In this document: in pieces, positions 1 to 8,142 of the stretch
Layout of the letters: each line of letters starts with the position of its first letter
Numbering within the stretch: position 1 is the stretch's first letter
DNA from: Anaerolineae bacterium
Lineage (GTDB): Bacteria; Chloroflexota; Anaerolineae; JAAYZQ01
Direction: 5' to 3'
NCBI GenBank assembly: GCA_016926595.1
Contig: JAFGOG010000540.1
Span: forward strand, 1 to 11,469
Length of the DNA stretch: 11,469 nucleotides
Made by a program: the position numbers and the translations under genes
The notes under the pieces: model-generated
Databases searched by the model: none
Seen by the model: the letters and a program-made list of their open reading frames with translations, nothing else
What the model was told of the DNA's origin: nothing

Positions 1-694
1 AGGAGCGAAGCTGGGGGCGAAGGTCGGCCGTCTGGTAGATCGTCTCAAACCTCTTGGTAAAGGTCAGGCCAGGCTGGCCAACATCCGTGAAATTCAGCCC
101 ATCCCAGAGAACCGGGGCGTGCGCCGGGTCGGTCAGGACGATCCCCGGGCCGGCGAATACCCGCCCATATGGATTGCCCGACACGCGCTGTGTGATCTCA
201 CGGTCTTCCAGGGCATAGTACGGAAAGTTGGTTCCCAGGTTAAAAGTGACTAGGCTGCGGAAGGCCTTTACCCATCGGTCGTGATCGCGGAGCGGAAGAA
301 GGTGGGGCGCGATGAGGAACAGCCCTCCCCAAAAGATGACGAGGCTGGGCAGGGTGATGGTCAGGAATCCCAGTGCGCCTCCTGCCCAATAGCCTACTGC
401 GCAGCTTGCACAGAACCCCAGCCACAGCGCGGGGACAGAGATCGATCCCCTTTCTTTGCCAAAGCTATTGCCAACACGGTAGCCCAGGAATGTGACCAGG
501 AGGATCGCAGCCAGCAGCCCGATCCAGCCGCCGAGCACAACGCCGGCAAGGCACAGCAGGCAGGCGATCATAGTGGCGCCGACCAGCATGCCGGCGCCAA
601 GCAGGTCCCTCTCGGAGAGGTAGCCGAGCACCAGGGCTACACAGGGGGTCATTATGGCGAGGATGCGTATTGCGCTTTCCAGGTCGGGCTCCAT
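1..694 (-). CDS. Multi-helix membrane protein of unknown function (C-terminus cut by window edge)
   Basis: The frame is open from an ATG at 694 to the left edge, giving 231 residues with no stop. About five hydrophobic segments are visible (roughly residues 8-26, 32-51, 53-71, 87-105 and 108-130), followed by a soluble region. That region contains GPGIVLTDP (182-190), GQPGLTF (206-212) and DLRPQLR (224-230). The pattern of PG, aromatic residue, then DLRPQ is reminiscent of the start of SPFH/prohibitin-like domains, but the resemblance is weak and the rest is missing. A GAAGGG ribosome-binding-like stretch ends only two bases before the ATG, which is tight; the Met at residue 15 is a possible alternative start. 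The gene has its own promoter candidate at 865-893 and is separated from the upstream kinase gene by 223 bases, so it is probably a separate transcription unit. The coding call is good; the function is unknown. Confidence 0.8.
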   Translation of the reverse strand, partial: MEPDLESAIRILAIMTPCVALVLGYLSERDLLGAGMLVGATMIACLLCLAGVVLGGWIGLLAAILLVTFLGYRVGNSFGKERGSISVPALWLGFCASCAVGYWAGGALGFLTITLPSLVIFWGGLFLIAPHLLPLRDHDRWVKAFRSLVTFNLGTNFPYYALEDREITQRVSGNPYGRVFAGPGIVLTDPAHAPVLWDGLNFTDVGQPGLTFTKRFETIYQTADLRPQLRS

Positions 695-830
695 GACCCT
701 TCACTTTCTTGATGGCGAGCGCTGCCGTCCAAGCAATCCCGGCTTGGGCTGCGGGCTGCCTCGTCGATCTGAAGCCTTGCGTCAACGGTTTGCGACAGGA
801 TTGAGGCCAGGCCAGTCCTTTCGCAAGGCG

Positions 831-858
831 CTAGAGAACCCTCTAGATCCAGGTTCTC
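831..858 (-). promoter_or_regulatory. Overlapping inverted repeats at the transcript start (operator or alternative hairpins)
   Basis: Two inverted repeats share bases. The first has arms GAGAACC (834-840) and GGTTCTC (852-858) around an 11-base centre. The second has arms CTAGAG (831-836) and CTCTAG (841-846) around a 4-base centre. They cannot both form in one RNA because 834-836 and 841-846 lie in both. The cluster begins about seven bases downstream of the -10 hexamer at 865-870, so it sits at the predicted start of transcription. That position suits an operator for a dimeric repressor or a 5'-leader hairpin. The repeats are seen directly; the function is inferred. Confidence 0.45.
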
Positions 859-864
859 AGCCAT

Positions 865-893
865 ATGGTATCATATTTGATAGAAAAGGTCAA
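865..893 (-). promoter_or_regulatory. Sigma-70-type promoter with extended -10
   Basis: On the minus strand there is TTGACC (888-893) as the -35 hexamer, a spacer of exactly 17 bases, and TACCAT (865-870) as the -10 hexamer, preceded by TGA (871-873) to give an extended -10 (TGn). The -35 matches the consensus at five of six positions and the -10 at four of six. Transcription would start near 858 and leave a leader of about 160 bases before the membrane-protein ATG at 694. The local sequence is AT-rich against a GC-rich background. No intrinsic terminator is visible between the kinase stop (918) and this promoter, so read-through from upstream is possible. Confidence 0.65.
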
Positions 894-917
894 GCTGGGC
901 CTGCATCCCCAAGAGCT

Positions 918-2627
918 CTACAGCCCCACCCGGAAATCCTGCAAGATCGACCCCCCGACAAACTCGCGCAGGATCGAGTTGTCCGGCACCAGGTCGGGGA
1001 TCAGCGGCTCGAACCAGTCCAGGAAGGCGAGCAGGCGCTTGGCCTCGAGGTGCGGCCTGGTGCGCGGCTTGACCTGCAGCAGCAGCGGCTCGGCCAGCGG
1101 CTTGAGCACGGCCAGCTCGTATACCAACGCCGAGTTGAACATGACGTCGGCGTGTTCCTGGAAGGGAAAGATCCAGCGTTTTTCGCCGTTACGCACCGCC
1201 TCCCACCGCTCGATCGTCTGGTAGGCCGAGTACCCCCGCTGCGCTGCGTCGCGCACGGTGCGGCGGATGAGACGTGTATCGGTGGTCGGTATCCGGTTGT
1301 GCTTGTCGATATTCAATTGCGTCAGCGCCGAGACATAGATGCGGTATAGGAACTCGGACGGAACGTCGGGCACGAGGGCCGGGTTCAGACCGTGGATCCC
1401 TTCGATCAGGATGATATGATCGGGCCGCAGGCGAACCTCTGGCCCCACCTCGCGCAAGCCGGTCTTGAAGTTATAGTGGGGCAGGGTAACGGCTTCCCCG
1501 TCGAGCAGCCGCAGCAGGTGCTCGTTGAACAGGCTCACGTCCAATGCCCCCAGAGACTCATAGTCATACCGCCCCTGCTCGTCGTGCGGCGTTTTGACCC
1601 GATCCACGAAATAGTTGTCCATCTCGAGTGGAAATGGGCGCAGCCCGTTGGCCAGCAGTTGGATGCTCAGCCTCTTGGAGAAGGTTGTTTTGCCCGACGA
1701 CGACGGTCCGGCGATGAGCGCCAGGCGGACCCGCCCCTGGCGCTCGGTGATCTCGGCGGCGATGCGGGCGATGCGCTGCTCGTGGAGTGCCTCGGAGACG
1801 AGCACGACCTCGCGCATCCGTGCGCCCGCGATCGCTTCATTCAACGTGCCCACGTCGGGGACGCCTATAAGATCCAGCCACTCGCCATATTCGCGAAAGA
1901 CGTTGACCAGCTTGCGGGCGTCTATGAACGCTTGGAGCTGCATCGGCGGGCTGCTGCGCGGAAAACGCAGGATGAAACCTGGCGGATATCTCAGCAGAGA
2001 AAAGACGCCAAGGTAGCCGGTCGAGGGAACCATATAGCCGTGAAAGTAATCGCAAAAGCCGCGCAGTTGGTACAGCGTTAAATAGTCTTTGCGCCGGCGG
2101 CTCTGGAGCCGCACCTTGTCCTCGTCGCCCCTGGCCTGGAACAGGGCGATGGCGTCATTCAGCGGCACCCGCTCCTTGAGGATCGGCTCGTCGGCGTCCA
2201 CGATCTCCCGCATCCGGGCTTCGATCTGGGCCAGCTCCTCGTTGGTGAACGGTTCGCGGCCCCTTACTTCACAGAAATAGCCGCCGAAGGTCAGTGAGTG
2301 GTCGACATAAACACTGGCCTGGGGAAACAGCTCGTGAATGGCGGTGATGAGCAGAAAAGACAGCGAACGGCGATAAATACGAAAACCGTCACTGTGAGCC
2401 ATGGTGATTGGCGCCACCTCGATGTCGCCTTCGACCCGGTAGGTGAGCTCGCGCAATTCGTTGTTTACCAGGGCTGCCACTGTGGGCGCGTCTGGATCTG
2501 AGCCAGCTATCCCGATGAACTCTTCCAGCGGGGCGCCAATTGGCCCCTCAAAGATGCGCCCGTCGTTGAGCCAAACCTGTGCGGTATCGCGGGGTTGGGC
2601 CGGGCGGATCGAGCCGGTGTGATTCAT
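918..2627 (-). CDS. Uridine kinase/phosphoribulokinase-superfamily nucleoside kinase with ThrRS-like N-terminal module
   Basis: This is a 569-residue cytoplasmic protein. Residues 15-260 resemble the TGS-like and editing-associated region of threonyl-tRNA synthetase (for example AIHELFP at 96-102 and VDHSLTFGGYFCEV at 108-121), an architecture known for nucleoside kinases of the uridine kinase type. The P-loop kinase follows, with Walker A GPSSSGKTT (307-315), the acidic EMDNYF region (335-340) and a Walker B-like IILIEGIHGLN (405-415). The expected reaction is ATP-dependent phosphorylation of a nucleoside or similar alcohol; the acceptor cannot be read from sequence. I chose the ATG at 2627 because it overlaps the upstream stop in an ATGA junction and gives the family N-terminus. 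The frame stays open up to 2825, but that extension would run antisense-free through the coding sequence of the upstream gene and has no family character. It is probably translationally coupled to the small membrane protein. Confidence 0.9.
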   Translation of the reverse strand: MNHTGSIRPAQPRDTAQVWLNDGRIFEGPIGAPLEEFIGIAGSDPDAPTVAALVNNELRELTYRVEGDIEVAPITMAHSDGFRIYRRSLSFLLITAIHELFPQASVYVDHSLTFGGYFCEVRGREPFTNEELAQIEARMREIVDADEPILKERVPLNDAIALFQARGDEDKVRLQSRRRKDYLTLYQLRGFCDYFHGYMVPSTGYLGVFSLLRYPPGFILRFPRSSPPMQLQAFIDARKLVNVFREYGEWLDLIGVPDVGTLNEAIAGARMREVVLVSEALHEQRIARIAAEITERQGRVRLALIAGPSSSGKTTFSKRLSIQLLANGLRPFPLEMDNYFVDRVKTPHDEQGRYDYESLGALDVSLFNEHLLRLLDGEAVTLPHYNFKTGLREVGPEVRLRPDHIILIEGIHGLNPALVPDVPSEFLYRIYVSALTQLNIDKHNRIPTTDTRLIRRTVRDAAQRGYSAYQTIERWEAVRNGEKRWIFPFQEHADVMFNSALVYELAVLKPLAEPLLLQVKPRTRPHLEAKRLLAFLDWFEPLIPDLVPDNSILREFVGGSILQDFRVGL

Positions 2628-2893
2628 TTCTGTTTTTCTTCCTGTCTCAGCCAGGCGGCTACCACCAACAGGGTGACTGCTGCGAGCGTTGCCTCGATGA
2701 TGTGCACTTGGCCGATAGTCCAAGGTATGGTGTCGAGTATCTGGCCGGCGACTTGACCGGCGGCAAAACCGATGGCCGATGCCAGCCAGAAGAAGAACAG
2801 GTCGCGCAGGCGCCGGCCCCGCCATAGGTAAAAGGCCGCGGCGTAGGCCGAGGCCAAGGCGACGGACAAGGCCAATGCTGGCGCCTGGAGCAT
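2624..2893 (-). CDS. Small three-helix membrane protein, unknown function
   Basis: This is an 89-residue protein with three hydrophobic stretches: about residues 2-22, 34-54 and 62-82. A basic WRGRRLRD loop (24-31) lies between the first two, and a charged tail (RQEEKQK) ends the protein. The helices are rich in Ala and Gly, and the second carries GFAAGQVAGQ (42-51). The start is supported by a GAGAGGG Shine-Dalgarno-like stretch ending four bases before the ATG. The stop overlaps the ATG of the kinase gene by four bases (ATGA), which indicates translational coupling and a functional pairing, perhaps membrane association of the kinase. Small proteins of this look occur in Chloroflexota as far as I recall, but I cannot name a family. 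Confidence 0.8.
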   Translation of the reverse strand: MLQAPALALSVALASAYAAAFYLWRGRRLRDLFFFWLASAIGFAAGQVAGQILDTIPWTIGQVHIIEATLAAVTLLVVAAWLRQEEKQK

Positions 2894-2912
2894 CTAACCC
2901 TCTCTAACCCTC
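2893..2912 (-). repeat. Tandem 10-bp repeat containing the ribosome-binding site
   Basis: Two exact, adjacent copies of the 10-base unit GAGGGTTAGA (minus strand; 2903-2912 then 2893-2902) lie just before the small membrane protein gene. The second copy runs into the A of its ATG. Each copy contains a GAGGG Shine-Dalgarno-like core, so the mRNA offers two ribosome-binding sites ten bases apart. It may be a slippage duplication. The repeat is seen directly; any effect on translation is inferred. Confidence 0.6.
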
Positions 2913-2918
2913 CGTCCC

Positions 2919-2927
2919 ATTATATCA
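2919..2927 (-). promoter_or_regulatory. Extended -10 promoter candidate inside the glycosidase stop region
   Basis: The minus strand reads TGATATAAT: a perfect TATAAT (2919-2924) preceded by TGn. The TGA is also the stop codon of the glycosidase gene. The best-spaced -35 position (2942-2947, ACCTGG) matches poorly, so this would rely on the extended -10. The predicted start lies near 2911, giving a leader of about 20 bases that holds the tandem ribosome-binding site. It would allow the small membrane protein and kinase genes to be transcribed separately from the transport operon. A chance match is possible, but the position is right and the other promoter in the window has the same TGATAnnAT form. 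Confidence 0.5.
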
Positions 2928-5663
2928 CAGTTTTGCTTTGGCCAGGTAACGCAGCCAGCATGCCAGTAGGTGGGCGGCTGCCGGGCTGCGGCTGATGCCG
3001 GTTGGCTGGTCGCCAAGGCCGCCCTGCAGGCGCAGGGTTGTGGCGATCAGCCGCCCCTGCCCCCATTTCAGGACGACGGCATACTCGTGCATGTCCAGGC
3101 TGCGGGTGTCCAGGCGTCGAAGGAGCGGGTAGACGCCTTTGTGGCTTGGGCTTGAGCCAGGGAGCCGAGAAGCATCCAGGGCGCAGTCAGGCGCCAGCGC
3201 GTAGAGCTGTAGGTCGCAGGCTGTTTTTCCCATATACCCCCAGGCCGGGTGCGGCTCAGCCAGCTTGAGCGCTTCGCGCCAGTAGGGGCAGGCGACGACC
3301 GGTAGTGGTCCCGGCGGACCATCCCTCTGTTGAAGGAGGATCGCCCGGCCGCCCGCTGCGACGAACGTGTCGAGCTTTGTATCCCAGGCGGTGCAGACCA
3401 CAATGGCATCCCTGCCCAGTACCTCTTGGCCAGGACCGCAGACTCGGCACATCCCTGGCGCAAAATCTGGCAGATCGGCCAACGCGCCCGGCGGGTCGAT
3501 CAGTAGAAAAGGAGCCACGCCTGCCCAAGTGTTCGACGGGTAGATCCACAGCGGCCAGGTGTTGGCTGAAGAGTGATCGCCAGCCGCGATTCTGGCTTGG
3601 AGCGTCATCTGGCGGGGATGGGTGACCTGCGGGGCCAGAAACTCGGCCACGGCCAGCTCCTGTACGTGGCCGGGAGCCAGCTCGTTGACGGTCTCACCTT
3701 TGGCGACCGGCGCCCTGCCTGCGAAAGCAGCCTTCCAGGCTAACCGGGCTGGGCCGCGCCAGGCGGTATAGTTCGAGGCGATCAGGTGGGCTCGCACCGT
3801 TGCCCCTGAATGGTAACTATACTGATCCCAAAAGACCGGCCGGTCGCCGCCTGCGTCCCATGTGCGCCGTCGATCCCAACCGGTCAACAGGACCAGGTCG
3901 TCGTTAAAGGCGCAAAAGGCGCCGGGCTCGAATTTAGACCGGCCCAGGTCGTCCCACATACCGGGGGTGCTGATCGGAGTGTCAGCTTCGCCGGTCACCA
4001 CGTAACCCGACAGGTTGGGCCGGACGCGCACCGCTTCGAGGGTTGCTTTGCGGTGTACAAGACCCTGGCGATAAGAGGCATCGACAAGCTCACAGAGATC
4101 CCCTTTGCCAGGATCTTCCCTTCCCACAAACAGAGAAGGGGCTTGGTTGCGCTTCAACAGTCCATTCTGACGCAGCTTGTCGAGGTGCCAGATGGAGCGG
4201 TATTCCCAGCGGGCGCCCTGCGGGTTGACCTGAGGGTCGGCGCGCAGCCACCAGGGCAGGGCGCCGCCGCCCGCCTCGAGGATCGCCGGCAGGTCGCGCA
4301 CTGTGTCATAATCGCAGAATTCGCCCATCAGCCACGGTTTGACGGCGCGCCAGGCAGGGGCGAAAGCGTTGAGCAGTGGATGCAGAAACTGCAAGTCGCA
4401 ATAAAAGTGGTTGTCATAAAAATCAGCCGATTCTGCCGGCCAGCCGCCGTACGCTTCGCCCGAGCCGCTGTTGTCGCGCACCAGGACATCCCCGGCCAGC
4501 GACTTGACCTGGGCATACAGCTCGGCCAGGAAAGCGGCGTCCACGGCCCGGTTGAGCTCGCAGCCCAGGGTATAGAACAGCACCGAAGGGTGGTTGCGCG
4601 CCAGTCGTACCAGGCGCTCGTACTCGAGCGGAACCTGCTGCCGGAAGAAGGTGGTGGGATCGGGCAGCCACATCGGCAGCTCGACCCACAGGATCATGCC
4701 CAGCTCGTCGGCCAGGTCAAAATAGTAGGGCGGCGGGAACCACAGGCACAGCTTGACGCCGTTGTAGCCCATTTGGCGCAAGCGGAGCAGATCGGCGCGG
4801 ACCCGCTCCGGTCCGGGGTTGGGGCAGCGCCGGTCTGGATACCAGCCCCACGACAGGGCTAGGCGAGGATAGATCGGCTGGCCGTTCAGCAGGATGGTCG
4901 CGCCCTGTGCTTCCAATGTACGCAGGCCAAAGCGCCTGCTGTAGGAGCAGGGCACGCCACACCCGTCTTCCGGCAGGCTCAGCAGGACGTCATAGAGCGC
5001 CGGGCTGGCCGGTGACCAGGGTTGGGGGTTGGGCACGCGTCCCGACCACTCCAGGCGTGGTCCGGCCTCGACGGTCTCCTTGACTAGCGATTTGCCATCC
5101 GGGTCAAAAACCTCTACGGTGACTGGCCCTGGAGCTGAACACTTGCCGCTGGTGCCCACTCTGCCGTCGGCTGTGCCGTGGACATGGAGGTCGACCAGGC
5201 GGCGCGGCCCGGTGGCGAGCGCCTGTACCTCCTGCCACAGACCGCCAAAGGCGTGACCCCACACGTAGGGTAAAAAGCCGCTGAGCGTCTGCCGCAGCGG
5301 AAAGCGGCCCGGCACGGCCGGCGAGTCAGGTCCGGCGGTCAAGCTGGCAGGCTTTTCGACCTGCACCAGCACTTTGGCCTGCTTGGCTGGCGCAAGGGCG
5401 CCGGGAACCTCGACCTCGAACGGGTCCCACATCCCGATGTGAGAGCCGATCTCATGCCCGTCGACCGAAACGGTACAGTGATAGCTCACTGCCCCAAAGC
5501 GGAGCCAGAGGCGTTGCCCAACAGCCCTGTGGGTCGGAATGGTGGTGCGATACCAGTACGGGCCAGGATCGGTCACAGGAAAACCGGCGTCCTCCCAACA
5601 GCCCGGCACAGAGACCGGCTGCCAGCGAGGCTGGCCGTCGCGGCGGATCTGCCAACGTAACAT
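2925..5663 (-). CDS. Intracellular glycoside hydrolase family 2-type enzyme with C-terminal GATase-like domain
   Basis: This is a 912-residue protein with GH2 order: an N-terminal jelly-roll sugar-binding domain (about 15-150, with SVPGCWED at 18-25 and YWYRTT at 36-41), an immunoglobulin-like domain (about 155-250), then a TIM barrel from about 255. In the barrel, MGYNGVKLCLWFPPP (298-312), LGCELNR (366-372) and LMGEFCDYD (445-453) place the likely acid/base at Glu369 and the nucleophile at Glu448. The residue before Glu369 is Cys rather than the usual Asn. Residues about 735-905 (for instance DAIVVCTAW and TFVAAGGRAILLQ) look like a GATase1-like accessory fold. No signal peptide or membrane segment is seen, so it should act on imported or cytoplasmic glycosides. 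The substrate is not readable (beta-galactoside, beta-glucuronide or beta-mannoside are all possible). The start is fixed by an in-frame stop two codons upstream, and only three bases separate it from the kinase-phosphatase gene. Confidence 0.85.
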   Translation of the reverse strand: MLRWQIRRDGQPRWQPVSVPGCWEDAGFPVTDPGPYWYRTTIPTHRAVGQRLWLRFGAVSYHCTVSVDGHEIGSHIGMWDPFEVEVPGALAPAKQAKVLVQVEKPASLTAGPDSPAVPGRFPLRQTLSGFLPYVWGHAFGGLWQEVQALATGPRRLVDLHVHGTADGRVGTSGKCSAPGPVTVEVFDPDGKSLVKETVEAGPRLEWSGRVPNPQPWSPASPALYDVLLSLPEDGCGVPCSYSRRFGLRTLEAQGATILLNGQPIYPRLALSWGWYPDRRCPNPGPERVRADLLRLRQMGYNGVKLCLWFPPPYYFDLADELGMILWVELPMWLPDPTTFFRQQVPLEYERLVRLARNHPSVLFYTLGCELNRAVDAAFLAELYAQVKSLAGDVLVRDNSGSGEAYGGWPAESADFYDNHFYCDLQFLHPLLNAFAPAWRAVKPWLMGEFCDYDTVRDLPAILEAGGGALPWWLRADPQVNPQGARWEYRSIWHLDKLRQNGLLKRNQAPSLFVGREDPGKGDLCELVDASYRQGLVHRKATLEAVRVRPNLSGYVVTGEADTPISTPGMWDDLGRSKFEPGAFCAFNDDLVLLTGWDRRRTWDAGGDRPVFWDQYSYHSGATVRAHLIASNYTAWRGPARLAWKAAFAGRAPVAKGETVNELAPGHVQELAVAEFLAPQVTHPRQMTLQARIAAGDHSSANTWPLWIYPSNTWAGVAPFLLIDPPGALADLPDFAPGMCRVCGPGQEVLGRDAIVVCTAWDTKLDTFVAAGGRAILLQQRDGPPGPLPVVACPYWREALKLAEPHPAWGYMGKTACDLQLYALAPDCALDASRLPGSSPSHKGVYPLLRRLDTRSLDMHEYAVVLKWGQGRLIATTLRLQGGLGDQPTGISRSPAAAHLLACWLRYLAKAKL

Positions 5664-5666
5664 GCC

Positions 5667-7063
5667 CTACTTCGAATCTGCTGGCATGTAACGAGCCAGC
5701 GAATTGTCGATGAACCGCTGCCACGTGGCGTCCGGTTCCCAGATCCTCGACAACGCCTCCTTGGCAGTTTCCAACGGCGCGCCCTGGCGGATGACGCGGT
5801 AGAGCAGGACAAAAGCCGACACCCGCATATTCATGGCGCAGTGGACAAAGACTTTGTGGCCCCGGTAGCGGTTCATGGCCGCAAAGAAACACTCCAGATC
5901 GACTGGCGTTGGGTTCTCCCAGGCGACGGGGATGTGGACATAGTCCATATCCAAGCCTGCGACAATCTCGGCCTCGTTTGGCAGCGCGTTGGTGGAAGTG
6001 GGCATCGCCAGGTTGATCACGACTTGATACCCGGCGTCTCTGATCGCGGCGAATTGCTCTGGCGCCGGCTGGCCGGCAGTGGCGAGTGTGTCACAGATGC
6101 GCAGGTAGCTGCTTATTTCCTGAAGCGGATCGCCTGTAGCTGGGGTCTCGTGCTGGGTGATCGGTTCCTGGCTGAGGTTGATCTCTAGATCGGCCAGGGC
6201 GCCTCTCCAAGGCCCCGGATGTTCCTGTTTCAACGTTGTGACGGCGGCGGCGACGCGCGCAGCCTCTGCGGGAGAAGCTCTCAGCCGCCAACCCAGGTAG
6301 CTGGCAAAGCAGGTATCCCCCCGGCCCGTCCGGCCGGCGAGGGAGCGGGGGGTGAACGGCGCCTGGTAGACCTGGCCGTTGGCCCACACCGTCACCCCTG
6401 CCGACTGGGTCAGCACAATCTCCTGCGGACCATAGCTGGACAGTTGGCGGGCGGCAGCCTGGAGATCGGTCTCCCCGGTCAGCAGCTCGGCCTCTGCCCG
6501 GTCTACCTTCAGATAGGTCACCAGCGACAGCCCTTGCTCCATCTCGGCCCAACGGCGAAATACCAGGTCGCCTCCGTCGCGGACGCGGACAAAACCCTGA
6601 ACGTCGAGCGCCACCGGGCCACGCTGGGCCAGCAGCTCGAGCAGTGACAGATCGACCTCCCCGGCGATGATCGAGACGATCGCATAGATGCGGGCTGGCA
6701 GGTCGGGGATCTCGCCGGCCGTGAACGGGCCGGCAAAGCCAAGCGGCCGGCAGACGCGCCGCTCCATATCGTTCGATCTGTAATAGTTGGCAATGCCCGA
6801 GGTCTCTGCCGCAGGCGTGGCAAAAACCCGGACCCCTTCCTGTTTTAGCTCATCCAACAGGGGAAAATCGTCGGGGTGCAGCCGGGTGACGACTGCCACG
6901 CTGGCGCCCAGGCGGCGCAGGGCTACACTGCCGTAATACACACCCCCGCCTGGCACCGTTTGTCCTTGGCCGTCGACGATCACCTGATCCTTGGCCAGGT
7001 GACCGATCATCATGACGTCGATTTGCCTGTCTACTGGATTTTGCGCCCGTGTATTTGTGTGGT

Positions 7064-7067
<4 letters not shown>
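5667..7067 (-). CDS. PfkB-family sugar/nucleoside kinase fused to a tyrosine-phosphatase-like domain
   Basis: This is a 466-residue protein with two domains. Residues about 15-300 form a PfkB/ribokinase-type kinase: PGGGVYYGSVALRRLG (39-54) matches the family substrate-binding glycine region, and GRTGRGDT (245-252) is the anion-hole motif with probable catalytic base Asp251. Residues about 317-460 match a bacterial protein-tyrosine-phosphatase-like family (COG3453-like): LATAGQP (328-334), DMDYVHIPV (373-381) and the phosphate-loop region VHCAMNMRVSAF (408-419). In that loop Cys410 and Arg415 are four residues apart, not the canonical five. The kinase probably phosphorylates a sugar or nucleoside; the second domain may bind or hydrolyse a phosphate ester. 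The start is GTG at 7067, whose bases overlap the ATPase stop (GTGA). The tandem Met at 19-20 is an alternative start but would trim the first strand of the kinase. The gene follows the transporter directly and precedes the glycosidase, which points to one catabolic pathway. Confidence 0.88.
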
Positions 7068-8140
<1,073 letters not shown>

Positions 8141-8142
8141 TG

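Noticed and set aside
654..2081. Plus-strand open frames of about 230 codons opposite the kinase and the leftmost gap
   Set aside because: They lie antisense to the motif-confirmed kinase or across the promoter region, and their translations are low-complexity, Arg/Gln-rich and lack family motifs.
2628..2825. Longer start for the ThrRS-like kinase (66 extra residues)
   Set aside because: The extension overlaps the small membrane protein gene in another frame and reads as a Pro/Arg/His-rich shadow; the ATG at 2627 with the ATGA overlap gives a proper family N-terminus.
3810..4862. Long plus-strand open frame (350 codons) opposite the glycosidase
   Set aside because: It is antisense to a gene with clear GH2 motifs, has no recognisable family features and a composition typical of the complementary strand of GC-rich coding DNA.
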